A stretch of 64,000 nucleotides of DNA from JAAXHE01 sp964551635. Lineage in GTDB: Bacteria > Latescibacterota > UBA2968 > GCA-2709665. Both the position numbers and the translations under genes were made by a program. Below, piece after piece: positions 42,080 to 51,274 of the stretch; the first letter of the stretch is position 1, and each line of letters begins with the position of its first letter. Location: NCBI GenBank assembly GCA_964551635.1, contig CAZKDZ010000211.1, forward strand, positions 25,006 through 89,005. The letters run 5' to 3'. Below the pieces are notes generated by a model. It saw only the letters and a list, made by a program, of their open reading frames with translations. It was not told the origin of the DNA and did not search any database.

Positions 42080-45000
42080 ATGGTTCGAATGTGCATCAGC
42101 CTGATTCTCATGCTCTTCGTCTCGCCGCGCGCGGAAGCGCGAGCGGTAATGGACTGGACGGTTTATCAGTACAAGGACGGGCTTGCCCACAACGTCGTAA
42201 CATCGGTCGTGCAGGCGAGAGACGGCGAAATGTGGTTCGCGACGCACGGTGGTATTTCCCGATACGACGGCCGGTCCTGGAAAACCTACAGTGAAGGGAG
42301 TGGACTGCCCGGTAACGGCTTCACTGGTTTATTCGAGGCTGAAAACGGAACCCTGTGGGCCACCGGGGGGTTCGTGTTTCGCGGGCGGGAGGGAAACCGC
42401 ATCGCCCGCCTGTCCGGAGACCGGTGGGAGCCGGTTATGCTGCCTGAAAGCCTCGCGGACATCGACGTGGGTCCGGTTGTGGGCGTCTCCGGTGGCGGCC
42501 TTTGTTTTGCCACGGCGGGGTTGGGTATACTCCATTATACCGGCGATGATTGGAAGACAATCGACGAAGAGGACGGACTTGCGTCCAACTATGTGCAATG
42601 TCTGTTGCGATCGAAAGACGGTGCGGTGTGGGCAGCGTATGCGGGGCGGCGTCCAGGCGTACCGTTTTCGCAACGTTCCGGGCGTCGACGGGGAGGGGGC
42701 ATGAGCCGGTTCGATCCGGCGAAGAGTACATGGGTGGAGGTCGCCGCGCCCGGCGAATTGGCCCGTGCAGCGGTGACGGCAATGGCGCAGGCGGACGACG
42801 GGTCCGTGTGGCTGGGGACCGAAAATCACGGTATTTTGCGTTTCGACGGTGCAGATTGGCAGGTGTTCGCTATGGGAGACGGAATGCCCGCGGACCGGGT
42901 GCTTTCCGTCGCGTCGGCGCCTGACGGATCGATATGGGTTGGAACCGTGGGCGGCGCCGTACGATTCACTGCATCGGAAGAATCATCGACGGAGAATGGC
43001 CGCTGGCGGGTTCGTCAGGTCTTTACGGAAGAGAACGGCCTCCCTAACAATCTGGTGACGTCTGTGTGCATTAGCAATGACGGCGCGGTGTGGTTGGGAA
43101 CGGCCTGGGGTGTCGCGCGATACGGCGCGACAAGCTGGGACCACCACAGCCGTTGGCCCGGCGCATCCGACCGGGGCGGAGTTGCCCTCGAACGCACGGA
43201 GGATGGACGATTGTGGGCGGCGACGGGAGAGCGAGTTTTCGAATTCGACGGAGCGAACTGGATCGAAGCGTACCGGATCGGTGCGAGCGGTCGGCGCAGG
43301 GCCGGGCGAATCGTGGGATTGCGAAGGGGAAGGGGCGGCACCCTCTGGGCCGCCGTACATCGAAGCGTGTTGCGATTCGACGGGGTCTCCTGGAAGGAGT
43401 TCGAATTGCCCGCGCAGGGTCCGGGCTCACGGATCCTCTCAGTTTTTCCCGCGCGTGCGGGGGGCGTGTGGGCGGGTACGGGAGCCGGTCTGATCCGATT
43501 CGACGGCGAGGAATGGACTTTGCATTCGCCGGAGGATTCTAGAGGAGTCGGCGCTGTATTCGAGGCGGAAAACGGCGCCCTCTGGTATGGCGCCAATGGC
43601 GGTATCGTCCTGGAAAAGGACGGCGAACGTCAGGTATTCGACACGGCCGACGGGTTGCCGGGAGAGCCGGTCATCGCTCTGGAGGAGGCGCAGGGAGATG
43701 TCTGGGCGGCGACGCGCTTCACGGGGATGTTCAGGTACAGGAAGGGTACGTGGGATGCCGTGCCAACCGGGGATCAAACCGTTTTCGGGGGGGCGCACCG
43801 GTTTTTTGTGGATGACGACGGCATACTCTGGCTGGCCACGCTCGTAATCGGTGCGGTTCACACCGATGGCGTGACGTGGACGCGGTATACCACGCGCAAT
43901 GGCCTTCCCGGTGCAAGGGTATGGGATGTGGCTCAGGACCGGCAGGGGAGGATCTGGTTTGCCACGGACCGGGGACTGGGATGTTATACGCCGGACACGG
44001 ATTCGCCTGAAACCTGGCTCTCCCTGCCCTCAAGAGAGGTGGCTCCCTACCAGAGCGTTCTGTTCAAGTTCTCCGGGCAGGATGCGTGGAAACAGACGCC
44101 GTCACAGGATCTGAAATACGCCTGGCGGGTGGACGGCGGCGACTGGTCGACGTTTTCGAGCGAAGACCAGGCGCTCGTAGGCAGGATGGTACCGGGACCC
44201 CACACGATCGAAGTGCGCGCGATGGACCGGGGATTCAATGTAGATGCGACACCGGCGCGTCACACTTTCGTGGTTCTTGCGCCGGTCTGGCAGCGGCCGT
44301 GGTTCGTCGCGCTCAGCGTGTTCTCAATCGTGGCACTTTGCGTATCGTCCGGTTACGCGTTGCACCGGCACAGGCGGTGGCAGGAAGCCCAGGCGCGACA
44401 GATTCACGAACTGGAATCCGAGTTGGAGCAGGCACACAGGATGCAGATGGGATTGCTGCCCACGGTCCCGATTCGTGACGATTCCTTTGAAATCGCTGGC
44501 GCCTGTGCGCCCGCAAACCACGTCGGTGGAGATTATTTCAACTATTTCTGGCTTGACGACGGTCGCCGGACCCTGGGTTTCGGCGCGGCGGACGTGTCGG
44601 GAAAGGCGATGGAAGCGGCCGTTCACGCGATGCAGTTGAGCGGCATTTTCCGGTATGAGTTTCGAGGCAGGAGGCCGCTGAATGAAGTCGCGATGCGGCT
44701 GGACGAGGATTTGAGGGAGCAGATGGATGAGGCCAGCTTCGTCACCTGTTGCCTTGGCACGCTCGATCTGGAGACGCGGCGTGTACAACTGATCAATGCC
44801 GCTCATCCCTTCCCGTACCACTTTTCCGCCAGCGCCAATGAATTGCGTGCGATTCACCTGCCGTCCATTCCGCTGGGGATGGTGTTGCCTCCGGGAAGTC
44901 CGGTCGGACACGCGGAAGCCGCTATCCAGGTCGCGCCGGATGATTTGCTTGTGTTTTACAGCGACGGGGTTACCGACATGAGGAACGTGGCCGGTGAGTT

Positions 45001-45181
45001 CTACGAGACGGACCGGCTGGAACAAACGATCAAGGCGCACATTCGGGCAAGCGCTGAGGATCTGGTTTCGCTGATCCTCGAAGACGTTTTCCAATTCAAA
45101 GGAGACGCGTCTCAGCCTGACGATATGACGCTTCTGGTGATTCGAATGTTGCAGGGGGAACGTGCGGCAACCGCCAGATGA
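42080..45181 (+). CDS. Periplasmic beta-propeller sensor with cytoplasmic SpoIIE/PP2C phosphatase
   Basis: 1033 residues. Signal peptide (MVRMCISLILMLFVSPRAEA); then many Reg_prop repeats to about residue 640 (motifs such as GDGLPNNLVTSV-like ENGLPNNLVTSVCISNDGAVW, DGLPGEPVIAL); a Y_Y_Y domain (about 650-735); one membrane helix (about 738-760); a short coiled coil (ELESELEQAHRMQMGLLP); and a SpoIIE-type PP2C domain (about 800-1030) with VGGDYFNYF, GAADVSGKAMEAA, YSDGVTD and PDDMTLLV carrying the metal aspartates. It resembles hybrid two-component sensors but ends in a serine phosphatase instead of a histidine kinase. No anti-sigma or STAS partner is adjacent. GTG 42068 is an alternative start. 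Confidence 0.9.
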   Translation: MVRMCISLILMLFVSPRAEARAVMDWTVYQYKDGLAHNVVTSVVQARDGEMWFATHGGISRYDGRSWKTYSEGSGLPGNGFTGLFEAENGTLWATGGFVFRGREGNRIARLSGDRWEPVMLPESLADIDVGPVVGVSGGGLCFATAGLGILHYTGDDWKTIDEEDGLASNYVQCLLRSKDGAVWAAYAGRRPGVPFSQRSGRRRGGGMSRFDPAKSTWVEVAAPGELARAAVTAMAQADDGSVWLGTENHGILRFDGADWQVFAMGDGMPADRVLSVASAPDGSIWVGTVGGAVRFTASEESSTENGRWRVRQVFTEENGLPNNLVTSVCISNDGAVWLGTAWGVARYGATSWDHHSRWPGASDRGGVALERTEDGRLWAATGERVFEFDGANWIEAYRIGASGRRRAGRIVGLRRGRGGTLWAAVHRSVLRFDGVSWKEFELPAQGPGSRILSVFPARAGGVWAGTGAGLIRFDGEEWTLHSPEDSRGVGAVFEAENGALWYGANGGIVLEKDGERQVFDTADGLPGEPVIALEEAQGDVWAATRFTGMFRYRKGTWDAVPTGDQTVFGGAHRFFVDDDGILWLATLVIGAVHTDGVTWTRYTTRNGLPGARVWDVAQDRQGRIWFATDRGLGCYTPDTDSPETWLSLPSREVAPYQSVLFKFSGQDAWKQTPSQDLKYAWRVDGGDWSTFSSEDQALVGRMVPGPHTIEVRAMDRGFNVDATPARHTFVVLAPVWQRPWFVALSVFSIVALCVSSGYALHRHRRWQEAQARQIHELESELEQAHRMQMGLLPTVPIRDDSFEIAGACAPANHVGGDYFNYFWLDDGRRTLGFGAADVSGKAMEAAVHAMQLSGIFRYEFRGRRPLNEVAMRLDEDLREQMDEASFVTCCLGTLDLETRRVQLINAAHPFPYHFSASANELRAIHLPSIPLGMVLPPGSPVGHAEAAIQVAPDDLLVFYSDGVTDMRNVAGEFYETDRLEQTIKAHIRASAEDLVSLILEDVFQFKGDASQPDDMTLLVIRMLQGERAATAR

Positions 45182-45255
45182 GGATTTCCCGGGTGGAGGC
45201 GCGACGTGTGAACGCACGTTTTACGTCGTTCGTTTGTGTCCGCGGGTGGGCCGGA

Positions 45256-46101
45256 TCAGGCGGTTTCTTTCTCCGCGGATTCCACAGTCTGAGCGATGAG
45301 CGTAGCGATGGTCATTGGCCCCACGCCGCCGGGCACAGGGGTATAAGCCGCACATCGGTGAACGACCGCGGAGAGTTCCACGTCTCCGACAGGCCCCGGG
45401 TGGTAACCGGCATCGATGACCACGGCGTTGTCGGCGATCCAGTCGGCCCGGATGAATTCCCGTTTTCCAACGGCGCCAACGACGATGTCGGCAGCGCGCA
45501 CAATACCGGGCAGGTTTCGGGTTCTGGAATGACAGACAGTCACGGTGGCGTTCGCATTCAACAGCATCATGGCCATCGGTTTGCCCAGAATCGGGCTTCT
45601 GCCGACGACCACGGCGGTTCTGCCCTCCAACGGGATCCGGTAATGCGACAGGAGCCTCATGATGCCCGCCGGAGTCGCTGCCCCGTAGGCAGGCGCGCCC
45701 ATTGCCATCAGTCCGAAGCCGTGCGCCGTTACGCCGTCCACGTCCTTCCCGGTCGATATCCGGTCGAAGCACGCCCGCTCGTGGATATGGGCGGGAACCG
45801 GGTGTTGGAGGAGGATTCCGTGTACGCGAGGATCGGCGTTAAGCTTATCGATCTCGGCAAGGAGTTCGTCCGTTGTGGTTTCTTCGGGCAGCAGCACCCT
45901 CAATGAATCCATGCCCACACGTTTGCAGGCGCTTCCCTTCATTCGCACGTAGGTGGCCGACGCGGGGTCGTTTCCAACCAGAATCGTGGCCAGGACGGGG
46001 ATTCGCCCGCCTGTGCCTGACCTGACGGCCGCCACCCTTTGCTTCAGTTCGCTTTCGATCTGACCGGAAAGCTCTCTGCCGTCCAGAACCGTTGCAGCCA
46101 T
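45256..46101 (-). CDS. folD: Bifunctional methylenetetrahydrofolate dehydrogenase / methenyl-THF cyclohydrolase
   Basis: 281 residues. TYVRMKGSACKRVGMDS carries the catalytic Tyr and Lys; GILLQHPVPAHI and DVDGVTAHGFG form the folate site; VVVGRSPILGKPMAMMLL is the NADP loop and GGVGPMTIATL the C-terminal signature. It makes 10-formyl-THF, needed for two steps of purine synthesis, which fits its place after purL on the same strand. The gap to purL is 125 bases and holds a copy of the dispersed motif. Confidence 0.95.
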   Translation of the reverse strand: MAATVLDGRELSGQIESELKQRVAAVRSGTGGRIPVLATILVGNDPASATYVRMKGSACKRVGMDSLRVLLPEETTTDELLAEIDKLNADPRVHGILLQHPVPAHIHERACFDRISTGKDVDGVTAHGFGLMAMGAPAYGAATPAGIMRLLSHYRIPLEGRTAVVVGRSPILGKPMAMMLLNANATVTVCHSRTRNLPGIVRAADIVVGAVGKREFIRADWIADNAVVIDAGYHPGPVGDVELSAVVHRCAAYTPVPGGVGPMTIATLIAQTVESAEKETA

Positions 46102-46110
46102 CGCGCCTCC

Positions 46111-46129
46111 CGATCTCTAAACAGCTTCC
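46111..46129 (-). repeat. Dispersed GAAGCTG motif, purL-folD gap
   Basis: Minus strand GGAAGCTGTTTAGAGATCG, a diverged copy of the motif seen at 41994, 53869 and 62978. Confidence 0.45.
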
Positions 46130-46226
46130 GAGATGTGTCCCAACACCGATGCCGCGTCCCCGGGCCCGGCTATGGGGATTGCAGGCGAATGCCCGTTCGC
46201 CCGGGGGTGACGATTACGCAGCTTCA

Positions 46227-49200
46227 CTACGTTTCCTCGCACCATTCGCGGGCATTCTGGAAAAGCTGCAGCCAGGGCGAGGCGTTCAGGCTTTGCTTCC
46301 AGGGTTCCGGCATCCAGCCCCACTGCCACTTCAGGAACGTCCGTTCGGGATGCGGCATCATCGCCAGGTGGCGTCCGTCGGGAGAACACAGGGCGGCGAT
46401 GCCGTGGGGAGAGCCGTTGGGGTTGAACGGATAGGCTTCGCTGACGTGGTTTTCGTCGTCAACGTAACGGATTGGCGCCAGGTTGTTGTGAATAACCCTG
46501 TCCAGAGTGCCGGGGCCGGGAAAATGGATCCGGCCTTCACCGTGGGCAACCCATATCCCGAGGGAAGCCCCCGCCATGTTCCCGAGCATCACGGCCGGAC
46601 TCTCCCGGACCTGCACCGTAACGAAGCGTGACTCGAAACGCCCCGACGTATTCTGGATGAAACGCGGTTGATTTCGGGTCTCGTTTGCCTGCCATGGCAC
46701 CCACCCGAGCAGGGCCATCAGCTGGCAGCCGTTACAGACGCCCAGACTGAACGTGTCAGGGCGTTCGGAAAACGCCTGAAACTGATCCCGCAGACCCGGA
46801 TCGAACCGGATGACCCCCGCCCATCCCTTGGCGGAATCGAGGACGTCCGCATAGCTGAACCCACCCACGAAGGCGATGCCGCGAAAGGCGTCCAGCCGGA
46901 CACGGTCGGCCTGCAGATCGGACATGGTCACATCCCAGGGTTCCATGCCCGCCGCGTGGAACGCCGAGGCCATCTCCCGGTCGCCGTTGCTGCCTTCTTC
47001 CCGGACGATGGCAACCGGAATCTTTTTTCGGGACGCCAGTATCTCCGGCGCGGTCGGCGAAGGCGCGAACGGAAGCGTATACGCGGGTGCCCCGCGCCGC
47101 CTCAGCGATACACGCTCCTGTTCCACGCAACGCGGGTTTGCCTGTATCCGTTCGAGACGGTAACTCGTTTCCTCCCAAAGGTCTCGCAGATTCGCCACGT
47201 CATCGCTGAGAACGCTCCGACCGTTGACGGCGATCCGTACGGATGGGTCAGCCGTGGGTTTGCCAATGGGAATGCAGTGCACGTCTGCCGCATCGAGGGT
47301 CTGGAGAACGTGGGATACTTTCCCGGCGTGTACTTCGAAAACCAGGCCCATCTCCTCGGCGAACAGCGACGCGATCGGGTCTGAAGTTGTCGGCAGATCG
47401 ATGCGGATGCCGCAATTTCCGGCGAAAGCCATTTCCAGCAGACATGTGACGATGCCGCCGTCGCTCCGGTCGTGGCCCGCGGCCACACAGTCTTCCGCGA
47501 TGAGCTGCTGCATGGCATTGAACGCGCGTTTAAGCAGGCCCGGGTCGTCCACGTCGGGTGGCGTGTCTCCGATCTGGCCGTACACCTGGGCCAGGGCAGA
47601 GCCTCCCAGGCGGGCCTTTCCACCAGACAGGTCGACAAACAGCAGGCGGCCCTCATCCGGGTGCTTGAGGTCGGGCGTGACAACCCGGGTGACGTCCGGA
47701 CAGGTGACATAGGCTGAGACAACCAGGGCGCCCGGTGCGGTCACGGTCTCGTCGTTCCCGTCGGGTCCGGGCGCGAGCGCGGCCATGGAGAGACTGTCTT
47801 TACCTCCATCGATGGCGACACCCAGTTCGAGCATGACATCCACCAGGGACCTGGCTGCATCGTACAACGCGGCGCCCTCGCCCGGCAGTTTGGCAGCCCA
47901 CATCCAGTTTCCGGAGCATTTGACGTCTTCAAGCGCACTCACCCTTGCCCACACCAGATTGGTCAGTGCCTCGCCGACGGTCATCCGCGCCATCGCTTTC
48001 GGGTCCAGCAGGCCGATCACGGGCTGCTCCCCGATGGACGTGGCGGCGCCGGTTATTCCGAAATGGCTTTGCGCGATTACGGCCACGTCCGAAACCGTGA
48101 GCTGAAGCGGACCCGCGCATTGCTGGCGGGCAACCAGGCCGGTGACGCTCCGGTCGACCTTGTTCGTAAGAAAACGCTTGGAGCCAACCGACACGAGTCG
48201 CAACACTCTCTTCAACGCGGACTCCGCGGTGATGTCTTCCGGCAGATCAAGCGGCGTCAGTTGGGGCTGCTTGCGATACAGCTCGAAGTTCTTGCGCGGC
48301 ATATCGCCCAGCACTCTGTCCAGTTCCAGGTCAACCGGGGTGGTGTTATCGTTTTCGTCGTAGAGGACAATTCTTCCGTTTCCAGTTACGTGTCCCACAA
48401 ATGCCGCCGGTATCTTCTCCCGCCTGCAAAGTGCCTTGAACGCCGCCTCGTGCCTGGGATGCAGAAGCAGCGCATCGTTTTCCTGGTATTCGGCGCCCCA
48501 GATTTCCAGCACGGAAAGTGACCGGTCGCCCACGGGAAAGTCGCGAACGTGAATGCGGGCGCCTTCCGGCGCTACGATTTCCTTGAGCACGTTGCAGTTT
48601 CCACCGGCCCCCTGGTCGTGGATGCTGACGATCGGGTTTTCTTCGCCCATTTCAACGCAGGCGCGGATGACGCGGTTTACTTTCTGCTCCATTTCCGCAT
48701 CGCCGCGTTGCACGGCGTTGAAATCCAGTTCCGCCGTGTTCTCGCCCTGCACCATCGACGATGCCGCCCCGCCGCCCATCCCGATACGGTATGCAGGCCC
48801 TCCCAGCTTGACCACCCACATTTTCTTCTCGGGCCTTCCCTTTGTGGTGTGACGGGCGTCGATCTGACCAATGCCCCCGGTGAACATGATGGGTTTGATC
48901 CATTCGCGGCGCTGCCCGTTCGGCAGTCGCAGGCCGAAGGCGCGTGTATAGCCCTGAATGAGCGGTTCGCCGAATTTGTTCCCGTAGTCCGACGCGCCGT
49001 TACTGGCTTCTATCTCGATCCGGAGCGGGGATGCGAAATTGTCCGAATACTGGAAAGTCCGGTCCTCCCAGGGCATCTCATAGCCGGGGATACGGAGATT
49101 GCCCACACAATAGGCCGCGGTACCTGCGACAACCAGCGAGCCGCGACCGGCGGCATGCACGTCCCGGATACGGCCGCCTGTTCCGGTTTCAGCGCCGGGG

Positions 49201-50141
49201 AACGGCGCGACGCCCGTGGGAAAGTTGTGCGTTTCAGCTGTGAAAGTGATGTCGTAGTCTCGTTCGGAATCGGCGAACGGTCCTGGTTCCCCCGGTTTGG
49301 CTGGCAGGATGGTCCTCGTGGAATAACCTCTAATGCCGCTGGCATTGTCTCTGAACGCGATGCTGCTGTTGTCCGGATTGGCCCGGAGGGGTTGCTGAAT
49401 CATGCGCATCAGGTGGTCCGGCATTTCTTCGCCGTCGATTCTCAGCCGGCCGCGGAAAAACCAGTGCCGGGAGTGTTCGCTGTTGGACTGGGCGATGTCG
49501 AAACATTCCACATTCGTTGGATTTCGCCGGAGGTGGTCCAGAAAGAGTTCTGTATAGTAGTCGAGGTCCCATTCGTCGAATGCCAGGCCCAGGGTCCTGT
49601 TGATGTGCTCCAGCGCGGCCCTGCCCTCCTGAATGAGCGGAACCTCGGACACAGGCTCCGGTTCTGCGCCGGTTTCGAATGACGACAGAGGCGAGGCGTA
49701 GTCGCACTCGGTCATGCGGTCGTGGATCGTATCCAGAAATGCGTTCTTCCGGTCACGGGTCAGGCCCGGTCGGACCAGATAACGTCTGGATCGTTCGATG
49801 CGTGTAATTCTCGTCAGGCCGCACGCGTGGCAGACCGATACGGCATTCGTGGACCAGGCCGTACTGAAGTTCAGGCGCGGTCCAACCTCGATCAGCGTAC
49901 CCTCCCCACCCAGAAACGGCGTCTCGGCGAGTTTTTCCGGCTCGAAGGTCTCACCAAGAAGCCAGGCGAGCCGCTTCCGTTCTTCAGCGGTTAACGTTCC
50001 GTTCAGTTCGACATTGAAGCAGGCTTCGGTTTCAATCCTCGCGACTCGTTGACAGATGGTCTGCCGGACCTGGTGGAGCAGGGTGTCCGTCTGCGTCCGT
50101 GAGAGGTACGGCGTACGGTATAGATGAAGAAGATTCATCAA
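46227..50141 (-). CDS. purL: Phosphoribosylformylglycinamidine synthase, fused synthetase-glutaminase
   Basis: 1304 residues, the long single-chain form found in E. coli (1295) and eukaryotes, not the separate PurS/PurL/PurQ form. The N-terminal and two AIRS-like synthetase domains contain ETHNFPTGVAPFPGAETG and DGGIVTCLLEMAFAG. The glutaminase domain at the C-terminus has the nucleophile C1136 in GVCNGCQLM and the partners H1264 and E1266 in PHPERTF, almost the E. coli numbering. It converts FGAR and glutamine to FGAM. ATG overlaps the stop of the upstream HAD gene by 4 bases. Confidence 0.97.
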   Translation of the reverse strand: MMNLLHLYRTPYLSRTQTDTLLHQVRQTICQRVARIETEACFNVELNGTLTAEERKRLAWLLGETFEPEKLAETPFLGGEGTLIEVGPRLNFSTAWSTNAVSVCHACGLTRITRIERSRRYLVRPGLTRDRKNAFLDTIHDRMTECDYASPLSSFETGAEPEPVSEVPLIQEGRAALEHINRTLGLAFDEWDLDYYTELFLDHLRRNPTNVECFDIAQSNSEHSRHWFFRGRLRIDGEEMPDHLMRMIQQPLRANPDNSSIAFRDNASGIRGYSTRTILPAKPGEPGPFADSERDYDITFTAETHNFPTGVAPFPGAETGTGGRIRDVHAAGRGSLVVAGTAAYCVGNLRIPGYEMPWEDRTFQYSDNFASPLRIEIEASNGASDYGNKFGEPLIQGYTRAFGLRLPNGQRREWIKPIMFTGGIGQIDARHTTKGRPEKKMWVVKLGGPAYRIGMGGGAASSMVQGENTAELDFNAVQRGDAEMEQKVNRVIRACVEMGEENPIVSIHDQGAGGNCNVLKEIVAPEGARIHVRDFPVGDRSLSVLEIWGAEYQENDALLLHPRHEAAFKALCRREKIPAAFVGHVTGNGRIVLYDENDNTTPVDLELDRVLGDMPRKNFELYRKQPQLTPLDLPEDITAESALKRVLRLVSVGSKRFLTNKVDRSVTGLVARQQCAGPLQLTVSDVAVIAQSHFGITGAATSIGEQPVIGLLDPKAMARMTVGEALTNLVWARVSALEDVKCSGNWMWAAKLPGEGAALYDAARSLVDVMLELGVAIDGGKDSLSMAALAPGPDGNDETVTAPGALVVSAYVTCPDVTRVVTPDLKHPDEGRLLFVDLSGGKARLGGSALAQVYGQIGDTPPDVDDPGLLKRAFNAMQQLIAEDCVAAGHDRSDGGIVTCLLEMAFAGNCGIRIDLPTTSDPIASLFAEEMGLVFEVHAGKVSHVLQTLDAADVHCIPIGKPTADPSVRIAVNGRSVLSDDVANLRDLWEETSYRLERIQANPRCVEQERVSLRRRGAPAYTLPFAPSPTAPEILASRKKIPVAIVREEGSNGDREMASAFHAAGMEPWDVTMSDLQADRVRLDAFRGIAFVGGFSYADVLDSAKGWAGVIRFDPGLRDQFQAFSERPDTFSLGVCNGCQLMALLGWVPWQANETRNQPRFIQNTSGRFESRFVTVQVRESPAVMLGNMAGASLGIWVAHGEGRIHFPGPGTLDRVIHNNLAPIRYVDDENHVSEAYPFNPNGSPHGIAALCSPDGRHLAMMPHPERTFLKWQWGWMPEPWKQSLNASPWLQLFQNAREWCEET

Positions 50142-50923
50142 TTCCTTTCAGGCGCTGTCAATTGAGAAGCTGTGTCAGGGGACAGCAGCAATTCCAGTAA
50201 GGACCTGATGATTCGATCCGGTCGGATCGCACTGCTTTCCGGCAGATCTGCCCCCTTTGCATCGTTCCATATGCAGTAGATGCCCAGTCTCTGCGGAACC
50301 GCGACCTCCCACTCCAGGTTGTCGCCCACCATCCACGCGTCCCCGGGCGTTGCGTCCAGGAGGCGGAGCGCTTCCGTATAGATTCGTGTATCCGGTTTGC
50401 CGTAGCCACATTCTCCTTCGATGAGGATGGCGTCGAAGAAGGGCGCGAGATCGAATCTGCGGATCTTGTCCCGCTGGGGTCCGGCGCCCCCATTGGTTAC
50501 CAGGGCCATCCGCACACCGCATGCCCGAAGCTTGCGAAGCGTTTCGAGGGCGCCTGGAAACGGCTTTATCGTTTTGTCGCGTTCGCGTTCGTACGATCTT
50601 GCAATCGTTCCCGCCATCTCCCAGTTCTCAATGCCAAGACGACACAGGCCACGGTGGACAACGCGCTGAGTCGCAAGCGGCATGTTCTGGCGGTTCGCCC
50701 GGTGCCGTTCGGGATCGGCCCAGAACCACATTCGGGCTTCGGTCAGCGTCCTGTACAGGTCCTCCGTACCGACCCCCGCAATTCTGCCCGACGTATCGCG
50801 GCAGACACGTTTCCAGCATGGTCCCGCATACGTGGAAAAGGAGACGATCGTATCGTCCAGATCCATGAGTATCGCGACGGGCAGTTTCAAAACGGAATCC
50901 CCGGTCAGGGTCGATTCGTCCAC
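50138..50923 (-). CDS. HAD-superfamily hydrolase, subfamily IA
   Basis: 261 residues. Motif I MDLDDTIVSF with the nucleophile aspartate, motif II LVTNGG, motif III lysine in YGKPDTRIY and motif IV MVGDNLEWEV are all present, with a helical cap between. It should remove phosphate from a small phosphorylated metabolite (YjjG or phosphoglycolate phosphatase-like). It is the first gene of the HAD-purL-folD run and overlaps purL by 4 bases, so a nucleotide-related substrate is plausible but unproven. Confidence 0.85.
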   Translation of the reverse strand: MDESTLTGDSVLKLPVAILMDLDDTIVSFSTYAGPCWKRVCRDTSGRIAGVGTEDLYRTLTEARMWFWADPERHRANRQNMPLATQRVVHRGLCRLGIENWEMAGTIARSYERERDKTIKPFPGALETLRKLRACGVRMALVTNGGAGPQRDKIRRFDLAPFFDAILIEGECGYGKPDTRIYTEALRLLDATPGDAWMVGDNLEWEVAVPQRLGIYCIWNDAKGADLPESSAIRPDRIIRSLLELLLSPDTASQLTAPERN

Positions 50924-50980
50924 GGCGTTCGCACCGGAGCCTGCGGGGCAAGGCAGTGCCGGAGGGGAAAGCGCCCGGGT

Positions 50981-51009
50981 AGTTTAGTGTACAATACCAT
51001 ATATTACAA
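50981..51009 (-). promoter_or_regulatory. Promoter of the HAD-purL-folD operon
   Basis: Minus-strand TTGTAA (forward 51004-51009), 17-bp spacer, TAAACT (forward 50981-50986). An AT-rich tract with palindromes lies directly upstream. Confidence 0.55.
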
Positions 51010-51032
51010 ATTTATAAATTTGATAAAATCAA
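51007..51032. promoter_or_regulatory. AT-rich palindromes upstream of the HAD-purL operon
   Basis: A perfect 16-bp palindrome CAAATTTATAAATTTG (51007-51022) overlaps the -35 of the minus-strand promoter; next to it TTGAT-AAA-ATCAA (51020-51032). The flanking 51000-51055 is strikingly AT-rich for this window. Could be a repressor operator, an UP element, or both. Confidence 0.5.
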
Positions 51033-51137
51033 TAAATAATTTTTATAACATCACCGTATGCGGTTGAGACGTCTCATTCCGATTCACCGGCCTTCAGCTC
51101 ACCCGCGCCCCGGCTGATGCACCGAACCTGATTTTGG

Positions 51138-51166
51138 TTGACAATCCAATTTGCAGTTTCTATTTT
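51138..51166 (+). promoter_or_regulatory. Promoter of the aldo-keto reductase gene
   Basis: TTGACA (51138-51143), 17-bp spacer, TATTTT (51161-51166). The leader to ATG 51275 is about 100 bases. Confidence 0.6.
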
Positions 51167-51274
51167 TGCCACGGTATCCAAGTGATACTGAATTCGGCCT
51201 TCGAGGGGATCGCCGGGAGGGAGCCTTCGAGGGCCGTTTTGACATGGTGGGGAACTGACCCGGTGGGGGTTGCC

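Noticed and set aside
45204..45222. Short stem ACGTG/CACGT followed by TTTT between the convergent propeller and folD genes
   Set aside because: A 5-bp stem is too weak to call as a terminator.
50161..50178. GAGAAGCTG resembling the dispersed motif
   Set aside because: It lies within the coding end of the HAD gene and matches only the GAAGCTG core; chance similarity.
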